Assembly (NCBI GenBank): GCA_910575405.1
Contig: CAJTER010000040.1
Location: 1-37,403 of the forward strand
DNA: 37,403 bases
Reading direction: 5' to 3'
DNA from: Clostridia bacterium
GTDB taxonomy: Bacteria; Bacillota; Clostridia; Peptostreptococcales; Anaerovoracaceae
Shown: in pieces, positions 6,481 to 14,499 of the stretch
Position numbering within the stretch: the stretch's first letter is position 1
Layout: the number at the start of each line of letters is the position of its first letter
Notes under the pieces: generated by a model
The model's database searches: none
The model's input: the letters and a program-made list of their open reading frames with translations, nothing else
What the model was told of the DNA's origin: nothing
Made by a program: the position numbers and the translations under genes

Positions 6481-7374
6481 ATGAAAGATATTATTACAGT
6501 GGCCGTCGTTAACTTTAGAGTTGATGCGGCAAACAAAGAGAGCAATCTCTCCAGAATGTGCGGCTTTGCGGAGGCTGCGGCAAAGCGGGGGGCAGATCTG
6601 GTTCTGTTCCCGGAAATGTGCCTGTTTGGGTACGATTACTTTGTAGATGAAAACATACCGCAGGAGGAAAAGATCAAAAATGCGGAGACCATCAGCGGCC
6701 CGTCCTGTCAGGCGCTGGCGCAAATCACGCAGAAATACGGTATTTATGCGGTCTTTGGCATGGCGGAAAAGCTGGAGGATACTGCGGATGCTGTGCTGTA
6801 TAATTCTGCTGTGGCCATCGGTCCTGAGGGCGTTATCGGGGCTTACCAGAAGATACACCCATTTGAGACGGAGAGCCTTTGGTGTCAAAAGGGCGACAAA
6901 CCTTTTATGTTCGATACCCCATGGGGCCCGATTTCAATCGGCATCTGCTTTGATACGTATCAATTCCCGGAACTTCAGCGGTATTACTGCGGACAGGGAA
7001 GCAGGCTGTATCTGAATCCTACGGCTGTAGTGGAAGAAATTCCAAAGGAGGGAAGCCGCAAAGCCTTCATCGATTATTATGCGCCGACGCTGGAATACGG
7101 AGTTTTGTGCAATACCATCTATGTGGCAAGCGCTAATCTGTGCGGCACGGATATCGGCGATTACTTTGGTGGGGGAAGCTGCATCATCGGTCCGAAGATT
7201 ACACCGTTTTATGAAACAAATCTTCATTATTACGCGGGAGATAAGGATAATGTCCAGGAGGGCATGTTCATGGAGACCATCGATCTTTCTCTGGCAGAAA
7301 GACGTCTGTTTGTTAATAAAGAGTTAACCGGAGAGCCGGATTACAGGCCGGATATTTATAAGAAGTTTCTTTAA
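6481..7374 (+). CDS. Carbon-nitrogen hydrolase (nitrilase superfamily)
   Basis: Nitrilase-superfamily enzymes split non-peptide C-N bonds in amides, carbamoyl compounds or nitriles. The 297-aa protein carries the full catalytic triad: Glu45 in LFPEMCLFGY, Lys124 in AYQKIHPFE, and Cys156 in SIGICFDTYQFPE. Length and motif spacing are normal, and there is no signal peptide, so it acts in the cytoplasm. The ATG at 6481 follows AGGAGG; an upstream ATG in the same frame lacks a ribosome site. An APC permease gene follows after 79 bp, which suggests import of an amine or amide substrate and its hydrolysis, under the LuxR-type regulator just upstream. The exact substrate cannot be read from the sequence. 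Confidence 0.92.
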   Translation: MKDIITVAVVNFRVDAANKESNLSRMCGFAEAAAKRGADLVLFPEMCLFGYDYFVDENIPQEEKIKNAETISGPSCQALAQITQKYGIYAVFGMAEKLEDTADAVLYNSAVAIGPEGVIGAYQKIHPFETESLWCQKGDKPFMFDTPWGPISIGICFDTYQFPELQRYYCGQGSRLYLNPTAVVEEIPKEGSRKAFIDYYAPTLEYGVLCNTIYVASANLCGTDIGDYFGGGSCIIGPKITPFYETNLHYYAGDKDNVQEGMFMETIDLSLAERRLFVNKELTGEPDYRPDIYKKFL

Positions 7375-7453
7375 GCCGTTGTTATAAAGATTAAGAAGAC
7401 TTCATAAAATTGCATTTGTTCAGAATCGAAAATAGGAAAAGGAGAGAACTGAA

Positions 7454-8782
7454 ATGAACGATAATACGTTAAAACGAACGATGAAACTGCGCCACCTGGT
7501 GGTCTTTGGGGTAGCCTTCCTGACGCCCATGATCGCCTATACTATATACGGAGTCATCGCCACTTCTTCCCACGGCGTTGAATCGGGCTCCATCTGCTTT
7601 GCTGTTGTCGCCATGCTGTTCACAGCCCTGAGCTATGGCCATATGGCTAAAGCATACCCTGCGGCAGGGTCTACTTATACATATACGAGAAAGGCCATCA
7701 ACTCCAAGCTGGGCGTTATAGCCGGCTGGATCGTGCTGCTGGGCTACGTGTTCTTTCCCATGGCAATCTGGCTTATCGGCGCCTCCTATCTCAGCGCGGC
7801 GGTTCCCGCAGTCCCTTCCTGGGTCTGGCTGGTGGGCTTCATCGTCATAACATCGCTGATCAACTTCATCGGCGCCGAGGTGGGCAGCAAAGTCAACTTC
7901 GTCATGGTCGGCATTCAGGTGGGCATCATCATCGCCTTCCTGGCCTTCACCATCAAAGCCATCACAGACGGTATGGGGGAGGGTACGCTGGCATCCTTTT
8001 CTCCATTCCACAACCCGGATATTGAGTTCAGTTATACGGTAGCAGGAGCGGCGGCTGCATGTTACTGCTTTCTGGGCTTTGATGCTCTGACCACCTTTAC
8101 GGAGGATGCCATCGATCCCACCAAAAATATACCGCGGGCCATCATCCTGACGCTGCTTATCTGCGGAGCAATCTTCCTGGTTGTAACGTATTTCACGCAT
8201 CTGGTTCACCCGTCCTATGATTACGCGAACCCGGACAACGCGGCATACGAAATTGCAAGGCAGGTTGCGCCCTCTGCCTTTGGCGCAATCTTTCTCATCG
8301 GTACGATTGTAGGTCAGTTTGCGGCAGGTCTGTCGGCACAGGCCAGCGGCGCGCGGCTTTTATATGCCATGGGAAGAGACGGCGTACTGCCAAAGAAGCT
8401 CTTCGGCAAGCTGCACCCTGCAAGGAAAACACCTGTAAACGGCATTATCCTCACCGGAGCAATTGCCCTGTTTGCCATTTTCCTCGACGTTACAAAAGCT
8501 ACGGCTTATATCAATTTTGGCGGATTCGTTGCCTTTTTCTTCGTCAACCTGTCCGTAATCGCCCAGTATTTTGTCAAGCAAAAGCAGCGTTCGGCAAAGG
8601 GAATCATTCTCTATCTGATTTTCCCCATACTTGGGGCTCTCCTCTGCCTGTACCTTCTGGCGCATCTGGATCGGTTCGCCATTATCCTTGGCTGCTGCTG
8701 GGCAGTAGCGGGAATCATTTACCTCTTTGTTCTGACAAAGGGACTCAAGGAGGAACCGCCGGAACTGGGCATCGACGGATAG
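7454..8782 (+). CDS. APC-family amino acid/polyamine permease
   Basis: The 442-aa integral membrane protein has about 12 hydrophobic helices. Its N-terminus is characteristic of the APC superfamily (LRHLVVFGVAFLTPMIAYTI, then YPAAGSTYTYTRKAI in helix 2 and AACYCFLGFDALTTFTEDAI in helix 6). The last phrase is the usual substrate/gating region of amino-acid and polyamine permeases such as the PuuP group. GGAGAG lies before the ATG. It follows the nitrilase gene, and together they look like uptake and hydrolysis of one nitrogen compound. A bidirectional terminator (8821-8864) closes the unit. The substrate is not predictable with confidence. Confidence 0.92.
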   Translation: MNDNTLKRTMKLRHLVVFGVAFLTPMIAYTIYGVIATSSHGVESGSICFAVVAMLFTALSYGHMAKAYPAAGSTYTYTRKAINSKLGVIAGWIVLLGYVFFPMAIWLIGASYLSAAVPAVPSWVWLVGFIVITSLINFIGAEVGSKVNFVMVGIQVGIIIAFLAFTIKAITDGMGEGTLASFSPFHNPDIEFSYTVAGAAAACYCFLGFDALTTFTEDAIDPTKNIPRAIILTLLICGAIFLVVTYFTHLVHPSYDYANPDNAAYEIARQVAPSAFGAIFLIGTIVGQFAAGLSAQASGARLLYAMGRDGVLPKKLFGKLHPARKTPVNGIILTGAIALFAIFLDVTKATAYINFGGFVAFFFVNLSVIAQYFVKQKQRSAKGIILYLIFPILGALLCLYLLAHLDRFAIILGCCWAVAGIIYLFVLTKGLKEEPPELGIDG

Positions 8783-8820
8783 CATGAAAAGGTAAGCCGA
8801 GGTAAAGTTAGATGTAAAAG

Positions 8821-8864
8821 AAAAACAGTCATGAAGTGCGAACCGCATCTCATGGCTGTTTTTT
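8821..8864. terminator. Bidirectional terminator between convergent genes
   Basis: AAAAACAGTCATGA and TCATGGCTGTTTTT pair over 14 bp (one G-U) and give T runs on both strands. It serves the permease (plus) and the nitroreductase (minus). Confidence 0.85.
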
Positions 8865-8872
8865 ATGACCGT

Positions 8873-9385
8873 TTATTTGATATACGTAACCCGCTCATCA
8901 AAAGCCTTGCGTGTGTTTTGCTTTACTTCGCGGGCAGGCTTTCCTACAGGAAGGATGGTGCGCACGGTCTTGTTTTCAGGAAGTCCCAGAATCTTTCTGA
9001 TTTGTTCAGAATTATCATCGGTCTTCGTATCGCCGTCCATCCATACAGAGGCATAGCCGAGAGCAGTGATTGCCAGCAGCATCGTTTCTGTAGCAGAGGC
9101 ATAATCTTCAATTTCAAAGCAAAAGCCATCCGCTTCGATCCGTTCAGAAACAACGACAATGATGAGCGGTGCGGTTTCAGTGGCATCAGAAGGCATCAAT
9201 GCCGCAATTTGTTTTTTCTTGTCTTCATTTGTAACCGCGACAAAGCTGGTTGACTGGAGATTATAGCCGGAAGGGGCTTTGACAGCGGCCTCTAAAATTT
9301 TTCGGAGATCCGCCTCAGGAATGGCCTTTTCCTCAAAATTATCCCGGTAGCTGCCTCTTTTACTTACTGCTTCAAAAAAATCCAT
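8873..9385 (-). CDS. Nitroreductase-family FMN flavoprotein
   Basis: The 170-aa protein starts MDFFEAVSKRGSYRDNFEEK, the FMN-phosphate binding start of the nitroreductase fold, and continues with VKAPSGYNLQSTSFVAVT, the second FMN loop. ATETMLLAITALGYASVWMD and ILPVGKP complete the usual core. Members reduce nitro compounds, quinones or flavins with NAD(P)H. The ATG at 9385 follows AAAGGAGAG; the longer frame upstream runs into the inverted-repeat element at 9415-9482 and is rejected. It is a single-gene unit converging on the permease. Its upstream repeat element also occurs before the alkylsulfatase gene at 29 kb, hinting at shared control or a small mobile repeat. Confidence 0.92.
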   Translation of the reverse strand: MDFFEAVSKRGSYRDNFEEKAIPEADLRKILEAAVKAPSGYNLQSTSFVAVTNEDKKKQIAALMPSDATETAPLIIVVVSERIEADGFCFEIEDYASATETMLLAITALGYASVWMDGDTKTDDNSEQIRKILGLPENKTVRTILPVGKPAREVKQNTRKAFDERVTYIK

Positions 9386-9414
9386 GGTGGTGCTCTCCTT
9401 TCTCAATCTGGTAT

Positions 9415-9482
9415 AGTGTACTGACCACCTGACAATTGTGGCGTCTGGCACACTGGTAATTTGTGTATGTGATCAGTATAAT
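9415..9482. repeat. Inverted-repeat element, copy 1
   Basis: The ends AGTGTACTGACCAC (9415-9428) and GTGATCAGTATAAT (9469-9482) are imperfect inverted repeats. The element shares its left arm and an inner CGTCTGGCAC (9442-9451) with copy 2 at 29366-29447 when that copy is read on the other strand. It lies between the nitroreductase start and the histidine kinase promoter. Confidence 0.65.
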
Positions 9483-9605
9483 ATATGGATTCGCAGCTTG
9501 TCAATACGCTTTAAACTCTCAGATAGCAAATCAATGGAATAAAACAGCCTTCTCAAAGGGCCGGCCAAGAGCCTGTCCGCCCAGATCATATACACGCGGC
9601 GCATA

Positions 9606-9634
9606 TTGTATTTTCCGCCACTTTCTGATATAAT
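9606..9634 (+). promoter_or_regulatory. Strong promoter for the hybrid histidine kinase
   Basis: TTGTAT (9606-9611) and a perfect TATAAT (9629-9634) are 17 bp apart, with an extended -10 TGA. The kinase start lies about 100 bases downstream. Confidence 0.75.
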
Positions 9635-9735
9635 AAAGTAGTTTTGATATGGAATAAACCCATAGCAAACCAAGAACGACAAAACACGCTTTGACAAACT
9701 TCAGAAAAAACGAGATAAAGATAGAGGTGACTTCT

Positions 9736-12700
9736 ATGCGTACAACGAAGAATACCTGGAGAAATATAGCATATATCTGTGTCCTGCTGGCGGCAATTTT
9801 TCTGCTGTTCCAGTGGTATTCCGCAACTAATAGCCGTCAGATTGAACAACGCAACCTGACTTACGCCATGGACTCGGCCAGGCAGACAGCCAAGCGGATC
9901 AATGGCGAGCTGACGAATGCCCAGCGGCGGGTGCACAACTATGCTTATCTGCTCGGGACAACTGCCTCAGAGCCGGACATTTCCATGAAGATGCTTCAGG
10001 AGCTGGAGCACAACTCGGATTTTGATGCTTTTCGCTTTACCAATGCAAAGGGCATCAATCTGGCCTCCGACGGCAGCACAAATGACAGCAGAGACCGGGA
10101 GTACTTTCTGAAGGGGATGAAGGGGGAAAGCGGCAGTACGATGGTCATGCAGTCCCGGATTACTAATGAACCAATGATGGCCTTTTATGCCCCGCTGGAC
10201 TACAAAGGGAAAACCTTTGGCGTGCTGCTGGGTCTTTATCATACGGAAAATTACCTTCGGGAAATGCTGGAAACCAGCTATTTTGGCGAAGCGGCTACTG
10301 TTTTCCTGTGTAGCCGGGACGGTCAGGTCGTCGCCTCATCCGAGGGTAAGGACTATGAGCAGCCTCTGCCGGATATGATGCGGGACAATGGCGTGATTGA
10401 CGCGAGGACCGCTGAAAAGGTGTGGTCGGTATTCCGGGGGGAAACGGATGAAGAGGGCTTTATCTGTGATTTAAGCAGCCTGACGGATAATCTGTGTGCC
10501 ATGCATGTGCCAGGTACGGACTATATATTGGTACAGACGTTCCCCCAGAGTGTAACTCGGGCTATGATTAAAGATGCAAACCATACAGGCATGGTTCTGC
10601 AGGTGATTTTGGCCTGCCTGTTTGCAGTTTATGTTCTTGTGCTGCTGTTCCGGGGCCGGGTGCAGCGAAAGAAATTGGAAAAGCAAAATACGCAGTTTGG
10701 CTATGTACTGAACGGCCTGAATACCCTCTTTTCGTCCCGTTATTTAACCGTGGATCTGGAGGCTGATACGTATTCCTATATGGCGGGGAGGCGGCCGCTG
10801 AGCAGCAGCCTGGCTATGGAGGGATCATACGAGGATATTATACGGATTCATGCGCAGGATCTCATCGGAGAGGAAGAGCAGCAGCGATTCCGGCAGACCT
10901 TCGAAGCTGACTCCCTCACAAAGATCCTTTCGGAGCAGGATATCTTTACCTATGAATGTCACGTTTCACGCAGCGGAAAGGAAGAATGGGAGCATTTGAT
11001 TACCGTGTGTCTTCAGAGAGAGGAAGGACGGGCTATTCGGGTTTTATATGTGCGGCAAAATATTACGGAACTGAAACAGCGGGAGATTCAGAGACAAAAA
11101 GAAAAGTCCATTATGAACCGCAAGGAGCAGCAGTATCGGATTGCCATTACTTCTACAGCCTTCTGTACCTTTGAGTTCAATCTTACTCAGGATCTCATTG
11201 AATATGATGTTACCCGCCTCATCAACGGGCAGCAGATTTCCCTGCTGGAAAAGGTCGGCCTAACAGCGCCTTGCGCAGCTTCGGAATGCTTTGAACGATG
11301 GAAGTCCTTCATCATGGAGGAATCCTTAGAGGAGTACAGCGAGGTAGTCAGTCTGCAAAAGCTGCGGCAGCATTTTGAGCAGGGAGAAATGGAAGTCAAT
11401 GCGGACTACTGGGGCTGGGCTGCTGAGGATCAGCCTATGTGCGTGCGGCAGTCGTTTATTATGACCAGAGACGAATCTACAGGCGATATTATCGTTATGG
11501 TGATGTCCAAGGATATCACAGAACAGGTTCGAAAGCAGAGACAGCAGACTCAGGCTCTTCAGGATGCGCTGATGCAGGCCCAGAGAGCGAGCCAGGCTAA
11601 GACTACGTTCCTCTCCAACATGTCCCACGACATCCGGACTCCGATGAACGCGATTATTGGCTTTACGACCATTGCAGTCAGCCATATTGATAACAAAGAA
11701 CAGGTCAGAGATTGCCTGCAGAAGGTACTTTCCTCCAGCAATCATCTCCTCAGTTTGATTAATGACATTCTGGACATGAGCCGCATTGAGAGCGGCAAGG
11801 TTCAGATCAAGGAGCAAGAGTGCAACATCTCCGATCTGACCCACAACCTGGTGAACATCATCCAACCACAGGTGAAGGCCAAACGGCTGGAGCTGTTCAT
11901 TGATACCTTTAATGTGAACAACGAGGATATTATCGCCGATTCCCTGAAACTGAGTCAGATCTTTGTGAATTTGCTCAGCAATGCTGTAAAATACACTCCG
12001 GCTGGAGGACAAGTCAACTTCCGCATTGAGCAGGAAAATACATTCCATCGGGGCCGGGGAGACTATGTGTTCACGGTCCGGGATAATGGAATTGGCATGG
12101 AGTCTGAGTTTGTAGAGCATATTTTCGAGCCTTTTGAACGGGAGGCCAGTACGACCAAGACCGGCATTCAGGGCACAGGGCTGGGTATGGCCATTACCAA
12201 AAATATTGTGGAGATGATGGGTGGCACGATTACGGTCGAGAGCGAAAAGGGCAAGGGCAGTACTTTCCGTGTGCAGCTGAGTTTGAGGTTCCAGGATGTG
12301 GAAAAGAATGCGGCGCAGATCAAGGAGCTGGAAGGGCGCCGGGCTCTGGTGGTGGACGATGACGGTGACAGCTGCGAGAGCGTCACAGGTATGCTGGAGC
12401 AGATTGGAATGCAGGCAGATTGGACGACATCTGGTAGGGAGGCTGTCCAAAAAGCGGAAAATGCGCATAACAGCGGAGACTCCTACCACACTTATATTAT
12501 TGATTGGCAGATGCCGGAACTGAGCGGCATTGAGACTGCCCTGCGCATCCGCGATGCCGTTGGCCGCGAGGTTCCAATCATTATCCTCACTGCCTATGAT
12601 TGGGCGGATATTGAGAAAGAGGCCAAGAAGGCAGGAATTACTGCTTTCTGCGCAAAACCTCTGTTCATGTCCGATCTGAAGAGCGCCCTGCTGGCAGCCA

Positions 12701-13134
12701 ATAATCTCATCGAACAGGAGGAAGAACCATCCTCCTGGATGGACGCGGATTTTACCGGCAAACGTATTCTGCTGGTAGAGGATAATGAGCTTAATCGCGA
12801 GATTGCCGAAGCCATTTTAGAGGAAACCGGATTTACCGTGGAGGCCGCGCCGGACGGTACGGACGCAGTAGATATGGTCACAAAAGCAGAAGAGTATTAT
12901 TACGATGCTATTCTGATGGATGTGCAGATGCCGGTAATGGATGGATACGAGGCCACAAGGACGATCCGGGCCTTGCCGCGTCAAGATGTGAAGGAGCTTC
13001 CTATCATCGCCATGACGGCCAATGCTATGGAGGAGGATAAGGAGACCGCCCTCAAAAGCGGTATGAACGCTCATATTGCCAAGCCTCTTGATATTGAACT
13101 TTTCCTGGAGATTGTGGGAAGACATCTGAGTTAG
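9736..13134 (+). CDS. dCache-PAS hybrid sensor histidine kinase with two receiver domains
   Basis: The 1132-aa protein has a TM helix (about 8-27), an extracytoplasmic double-Cache-type sensor to about 285, a second TM helix (VILACLFAVYVLVLLF), and PAS-like regions (about 310-600). A HisKA domain follows with His631 in MSHDIRTPMNAIIGF, then an HATPase domain (NLLSNAVKYTP, DNGIGM, GTGLGMAI). Two receivers close it, with phosphoacceptor Asp923 (IIDWQMPELSG) and Asp1062 (LMDVQMPVMDG). All catalytic residues are present. The start at 9736 follows AGAGGTGA; the longer frame starts at a weak codon. No separate response regulator or HPt gene is nearby, so output is either a remote partner or phosphate buffering. 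Cache sensors usually bind small molecules such as amino acids or carboxylates. Confidence 0.95.
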   Translation: MRTTKNTWRNIAYICVLLAAIFLLFQWYSATNSRQIEQRNLTYAMDSARQTAKRINGELTNAQRRVHNYAYLLGTTASEPDISMKMLQELEHNSDFDAFRFTNAKGINLASDGSTNDSRDREYFLKGMKGESGSTMVMQSRITNEPMMAFYAPLDYKGKTFGVLLGLYHTENYLREMLETSYFGEAATVFLCSRDGQVVASSEGKDYEQPLPDMMRDNGVIDARTAEKVWSVFRGETDEEGFICDLSSLTDNLCAMHVPGTDYILVQTFPQSVTRAMIKDANHTGMVLQVILACLFAVYVLVLLFRGRVQRKKLEKQNTQFGYVLNGLNTLFSSRYLTVDLEADTYSYMAGRRPLSSSLAMEGSYEDIIRIHAQDLIGEEEQQRFRQTFEADSLTKILSEQDIFTYECHVSRSGKEEWEHLITVCLQREEGRAIRVLYVRQNITELKQREIQRQKEKSIMNRKEQQYRIAITSTAFCTFEFNLTQDLIEYDVTRLINGQQISLLEKVGLTAPCAASECFERWKSFIMEESLEEYSEVVSLQKLRQHFEQGEMEVNADYWGWAAEDQPMCVRQSFIMTRDESTGDIIVMVMSKDITEQVRKQRQQTQALQDALMQAQRASQAKTTFLSNMSHDIRTPMNAIIGFTTIAVSHIDNKEQVRDCLQKVLSSSNHLLSLINDILDMSRIESGKVQIKEQECNISDLTHNLVNIIQPQVKAKRLELFIDTFNVNNEDIIADSLKLSQIFVNLLSNAVKYTPAGGQVNFRIEQENTFHRGRGDYVFTVRDNGIGMESEFVEHIFEPFEREASTTKTGIQGTGLGMAITKNIVEMMGGTITVESEKGKGSTFRVQLSLRFQDVEKNAAQIKELEGRRALVVDDDGDSCESVTGMLEQIGMQADWTTSGREAVQKAENAHNSGDSYHTYIIDWQMPELSGIETALRIRDAVGREVPIIILTAYDWADIEKEAKKAGITAFCAKPLFMSDLKSALLAANNLIEQEEEPSSWMDADFTGKRILLVEDNELNREIAEAILEETGFTVEAAPDGTDAVDMVTKAEEYYYDAILMDVQMPVMDGYEATRTIRALPRQDVKELPIIAMTANAMEEDKETALKSGMNAHIAKPLDIELFLEIVGRHLS

Positions 13135-13174
13135 TAGCTAGTGCAGCGTATGGATAAAAAGGAAGGTTGAAAAA

Positions 13175-13654
13175 ATGACAGAAAAGGAAAAAAAGGGCGG
13201 CCTGAATATGGAGCGTCAGGAACTTGCAGTGGCGCTGCTGAAGGCTGTCAAAGGAAATTTTACAGCAGGAGGAATATTCGAGGAAATTGCGCTGGAAGCA
13301 TATGATATGGGCGCCGAATATGCCAGAGTCCGGCGGTTTAACAATTCCAGCCGGTATCACAATTATACATATGAGCTGGATGACGGGAGCACAGTTCCTG
13401 CAAGCTCCTTTTACCGGATTTTCAATACCCGGTTTCAGACACCGGCCTATATGGATGCTGAAAAGTATCTGAGAGAGCTCTTCGACGATGAGAAGGAGCT
13501 CTTGTTTCATCTGGTACGGGATCAGCGGCTCGGCATCAACGGAGTGTTCAAGGCCGTCATGTCACCTAGGGAAAAGCAGCACCTCAGCTATACGGACTAT
13601 GTGCTGGTCATCGCCTGCTTTGGAGCCGGCTATATGAAGCAGATGACAGACTAA
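13175..13654 (+). CDS. Hypothetical 159-aa protein downstream of the kinase
   Basis: This is a soluble protein of mixed alpha/beta character, with no signal peptide. It starts at the ATG at 13175 after AAGGAAGG; a second ATG 11 codons in has a weaker site. Visible segments are a helix (RQELAVALLKAVKGNFTAGG), a Tyr/Arg-rich stretch (ARVRRFNNSSRYHNYTYEL) and a C-terminal SPREKQHLSYTDYVLVIACF. I do not recognise the family. It lies 40 bp after the hybrid kinase with no terminator between, so it is probably co-transcribed with it and could be an accessory factor, but this rests on position only. Confidence 0.75.
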   Translation: MTEKEKKGGLNMERQELAVALLKAVKGNFTAGGIFEEIALEAYDMGAEYARVRRFNNSSRYHNYTYELDDGSTVPASSFYRIFNTRFQTPAYMDAEKYLRELFDDEKELLFHLVRDQRLGINGVFKAVMSPREKQHLSYTDYVLVIACFGAGYMKQMTD

Positions 13655-13700
13655 ATGGGCGGATCTGTAGAAGTTTTTCACAAAATAGGAGGCGATATGG

Positions 13701-13966
13701 ATGCTGGAAGAATTAAAACAGCAGGTGTGTGAAGCCAATATGATGCTTCCTAGATACGGGCTTGTGACTTTTACCTGGAGCAATGTCAGCGGCTTTGATA
13801 AGGAGAGCGGGCTCTTTGCAATTAAACCCAGCGGAGTGCGCAAACATGGCTGCCCGCTGCGGACTTGCTGAATCCGGGCTTTCGCCGACTCCGCAGGATT
13901 CAGGATAAACATTATTTTCGCAAACATGGCGCAGATGCCTACTATAGACAGAAAGCAGTGAAATAA
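13701..13966 (+). pseudogene. Deleted relic of an AraD/FucA-type class II aldolase (ribulose-5-P 4-epimerase-like)
   Basis: After a good GGAGG ribosome site the frame from ATG 13701 gives [20 protein letters not shown] and then [12 protein letters not shown], ending at FAIKPSGV. This is the N-terminal 45 residues of L-ribulose-5-phosphate 4-epimerase (AraD) family proteins. It then derails into a stop (TGA near 13867). The last 19 codons before TAA 13964 (DKHYFRKHGADAYYRQKAVK) match the AraD C-terminus. About 160 central residues, including the metal-binding histidines, are missing. CGCAAACATGGC occurs at both edges of the scar (13837 and 13919), suggesting recombination at a short repeat. 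Confidence 0.8.
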
Positions 13967-14051
13967 AATGGAACAGAAACCAGAGTTTGAACAGGAATTA
14001 AAAGAGGAGGAAAAGGGAGCACTAAATTTCCTCGTTTTTCTGTTATAAAAA

Positions 14052-14131
14052 GTCCCTCTGCGGGCATACTAGTAGAGGACGCACCGGGCACAAGGGCATC
14101 AGGTGCGGTCCACACTAGAAACCGAGGGGGA
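14052..14131 (+). promoter_or_regulatory. Bistable structured RNA leader of the Asn-rich gene
   Basis: One fold is a long hairpin. TCCCTC (14053-14058) pairs with GGGGGA (14126-14131) and CGG (14061-14063) with CCG (14122-14124). Inside, CTAGT (14069-14073) pairs with ACTAG (14114-14118), GGAC with GTCC, and GCACC with GGTGC. The outer stem hides the ribosome site GAGGGGG. A competing hairpin pairs GTC-CTCT (14052-14059) with AGAGGAC (14074-14080), which would free that site. No known riboswitch class was recognised. Confidence 0.6.
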
Positions 14132-14137
14132 TTAGAG

Positions 14138-14275
14138 ATGAAGAAAAATCAGAACAGCCAGAACGGCGCAAACAACAACCAGAACAACCAGAACAGAAGC
14201 GAAAAGAGCAATCAGGCAGGCCGCTTTGAAAATGAAAACAACAAAAACAGCAATTCAAACAAATCTGAGTATTAA
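14138..14275 (+). CDS. Small Asn-rich low-complexity protein (45 aa)
   Basis: The frame from ATG 14138 encodes 45 residues made mostly of Asn, Gln, Ser, Lys and Glu. It starts MKKNQNSQNGANNNQNNQNR and ends SNSNKSEY, with no hydrophobic core, so it should be unfolded or act as a flexible coat or filler peptide. Support comes from context: a strong ribosome site (GAGGGGG, 7-base spacing), a structured leader directly before it and a clear terminator right after it. Similar Asn/Gln-rich mini-proteins are seen in spore-forming Clostridia, but no function can be claimed. It is too short for most gene callers. Confidence 0.65.
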   Translation: MKKNQNSQNGANNNQNNQNRSEKSNQAGRFENENNKNSNSNKSEY

Positions 14276-14282
14276 TCCGGTG

Positions 14283-14312
14283 CAAAAAGAGCGGGAACAC
14301 CTGCTCTTTTTG
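14283..14312 (+). terminator. Terminator after the Asn-rich gene
   Basis: CAAAAAGAGC pairs with GCTCTTTTTG across a GC-rich inner stem and a short loop, followed by a T7 run. Confidence 0.85.
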
Positions 14313-14387
14313 TTTTTTTGACAGTCAGACAGGCCGATTTTCCGCCTGTATACAAGGGAAATAATATACTTTTATACATTGTTATAA

Positions 14388-14416
14388 TTGCTATTGCCCG
14401 AATTCTGTAGTATAAT
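14388..14416 (+). promoter_or_regulatory. Promoter for the envelope gene trio
   Basis: TTGCTA (14388-14393) and a perfect TATAAT (14411-14416) are 17 bp apart, about 85 bases before the first gene. The leader contains a small GGGT/ACCC hairpin around 14460-14475 that I cannot classify. Confidence 0.6.
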
Positions 14417-14499
14417 ATTACAAGTTATACTCTCGCCTAAACTTGCCGGGAGGAAAATAGGGTGCCCAAAACCCGCTAAGAAATTCAGGAGATAGGAAT

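Noticed and set aside
13968-14048. 26-codon frame starting MEQKPEFEQELKEEEK
   Set aside because: No ribosome site, starts right after the araD relic stop, and ends in a hydrophobic out-of-frame-looking tail; at most a scrap of another lost gene.
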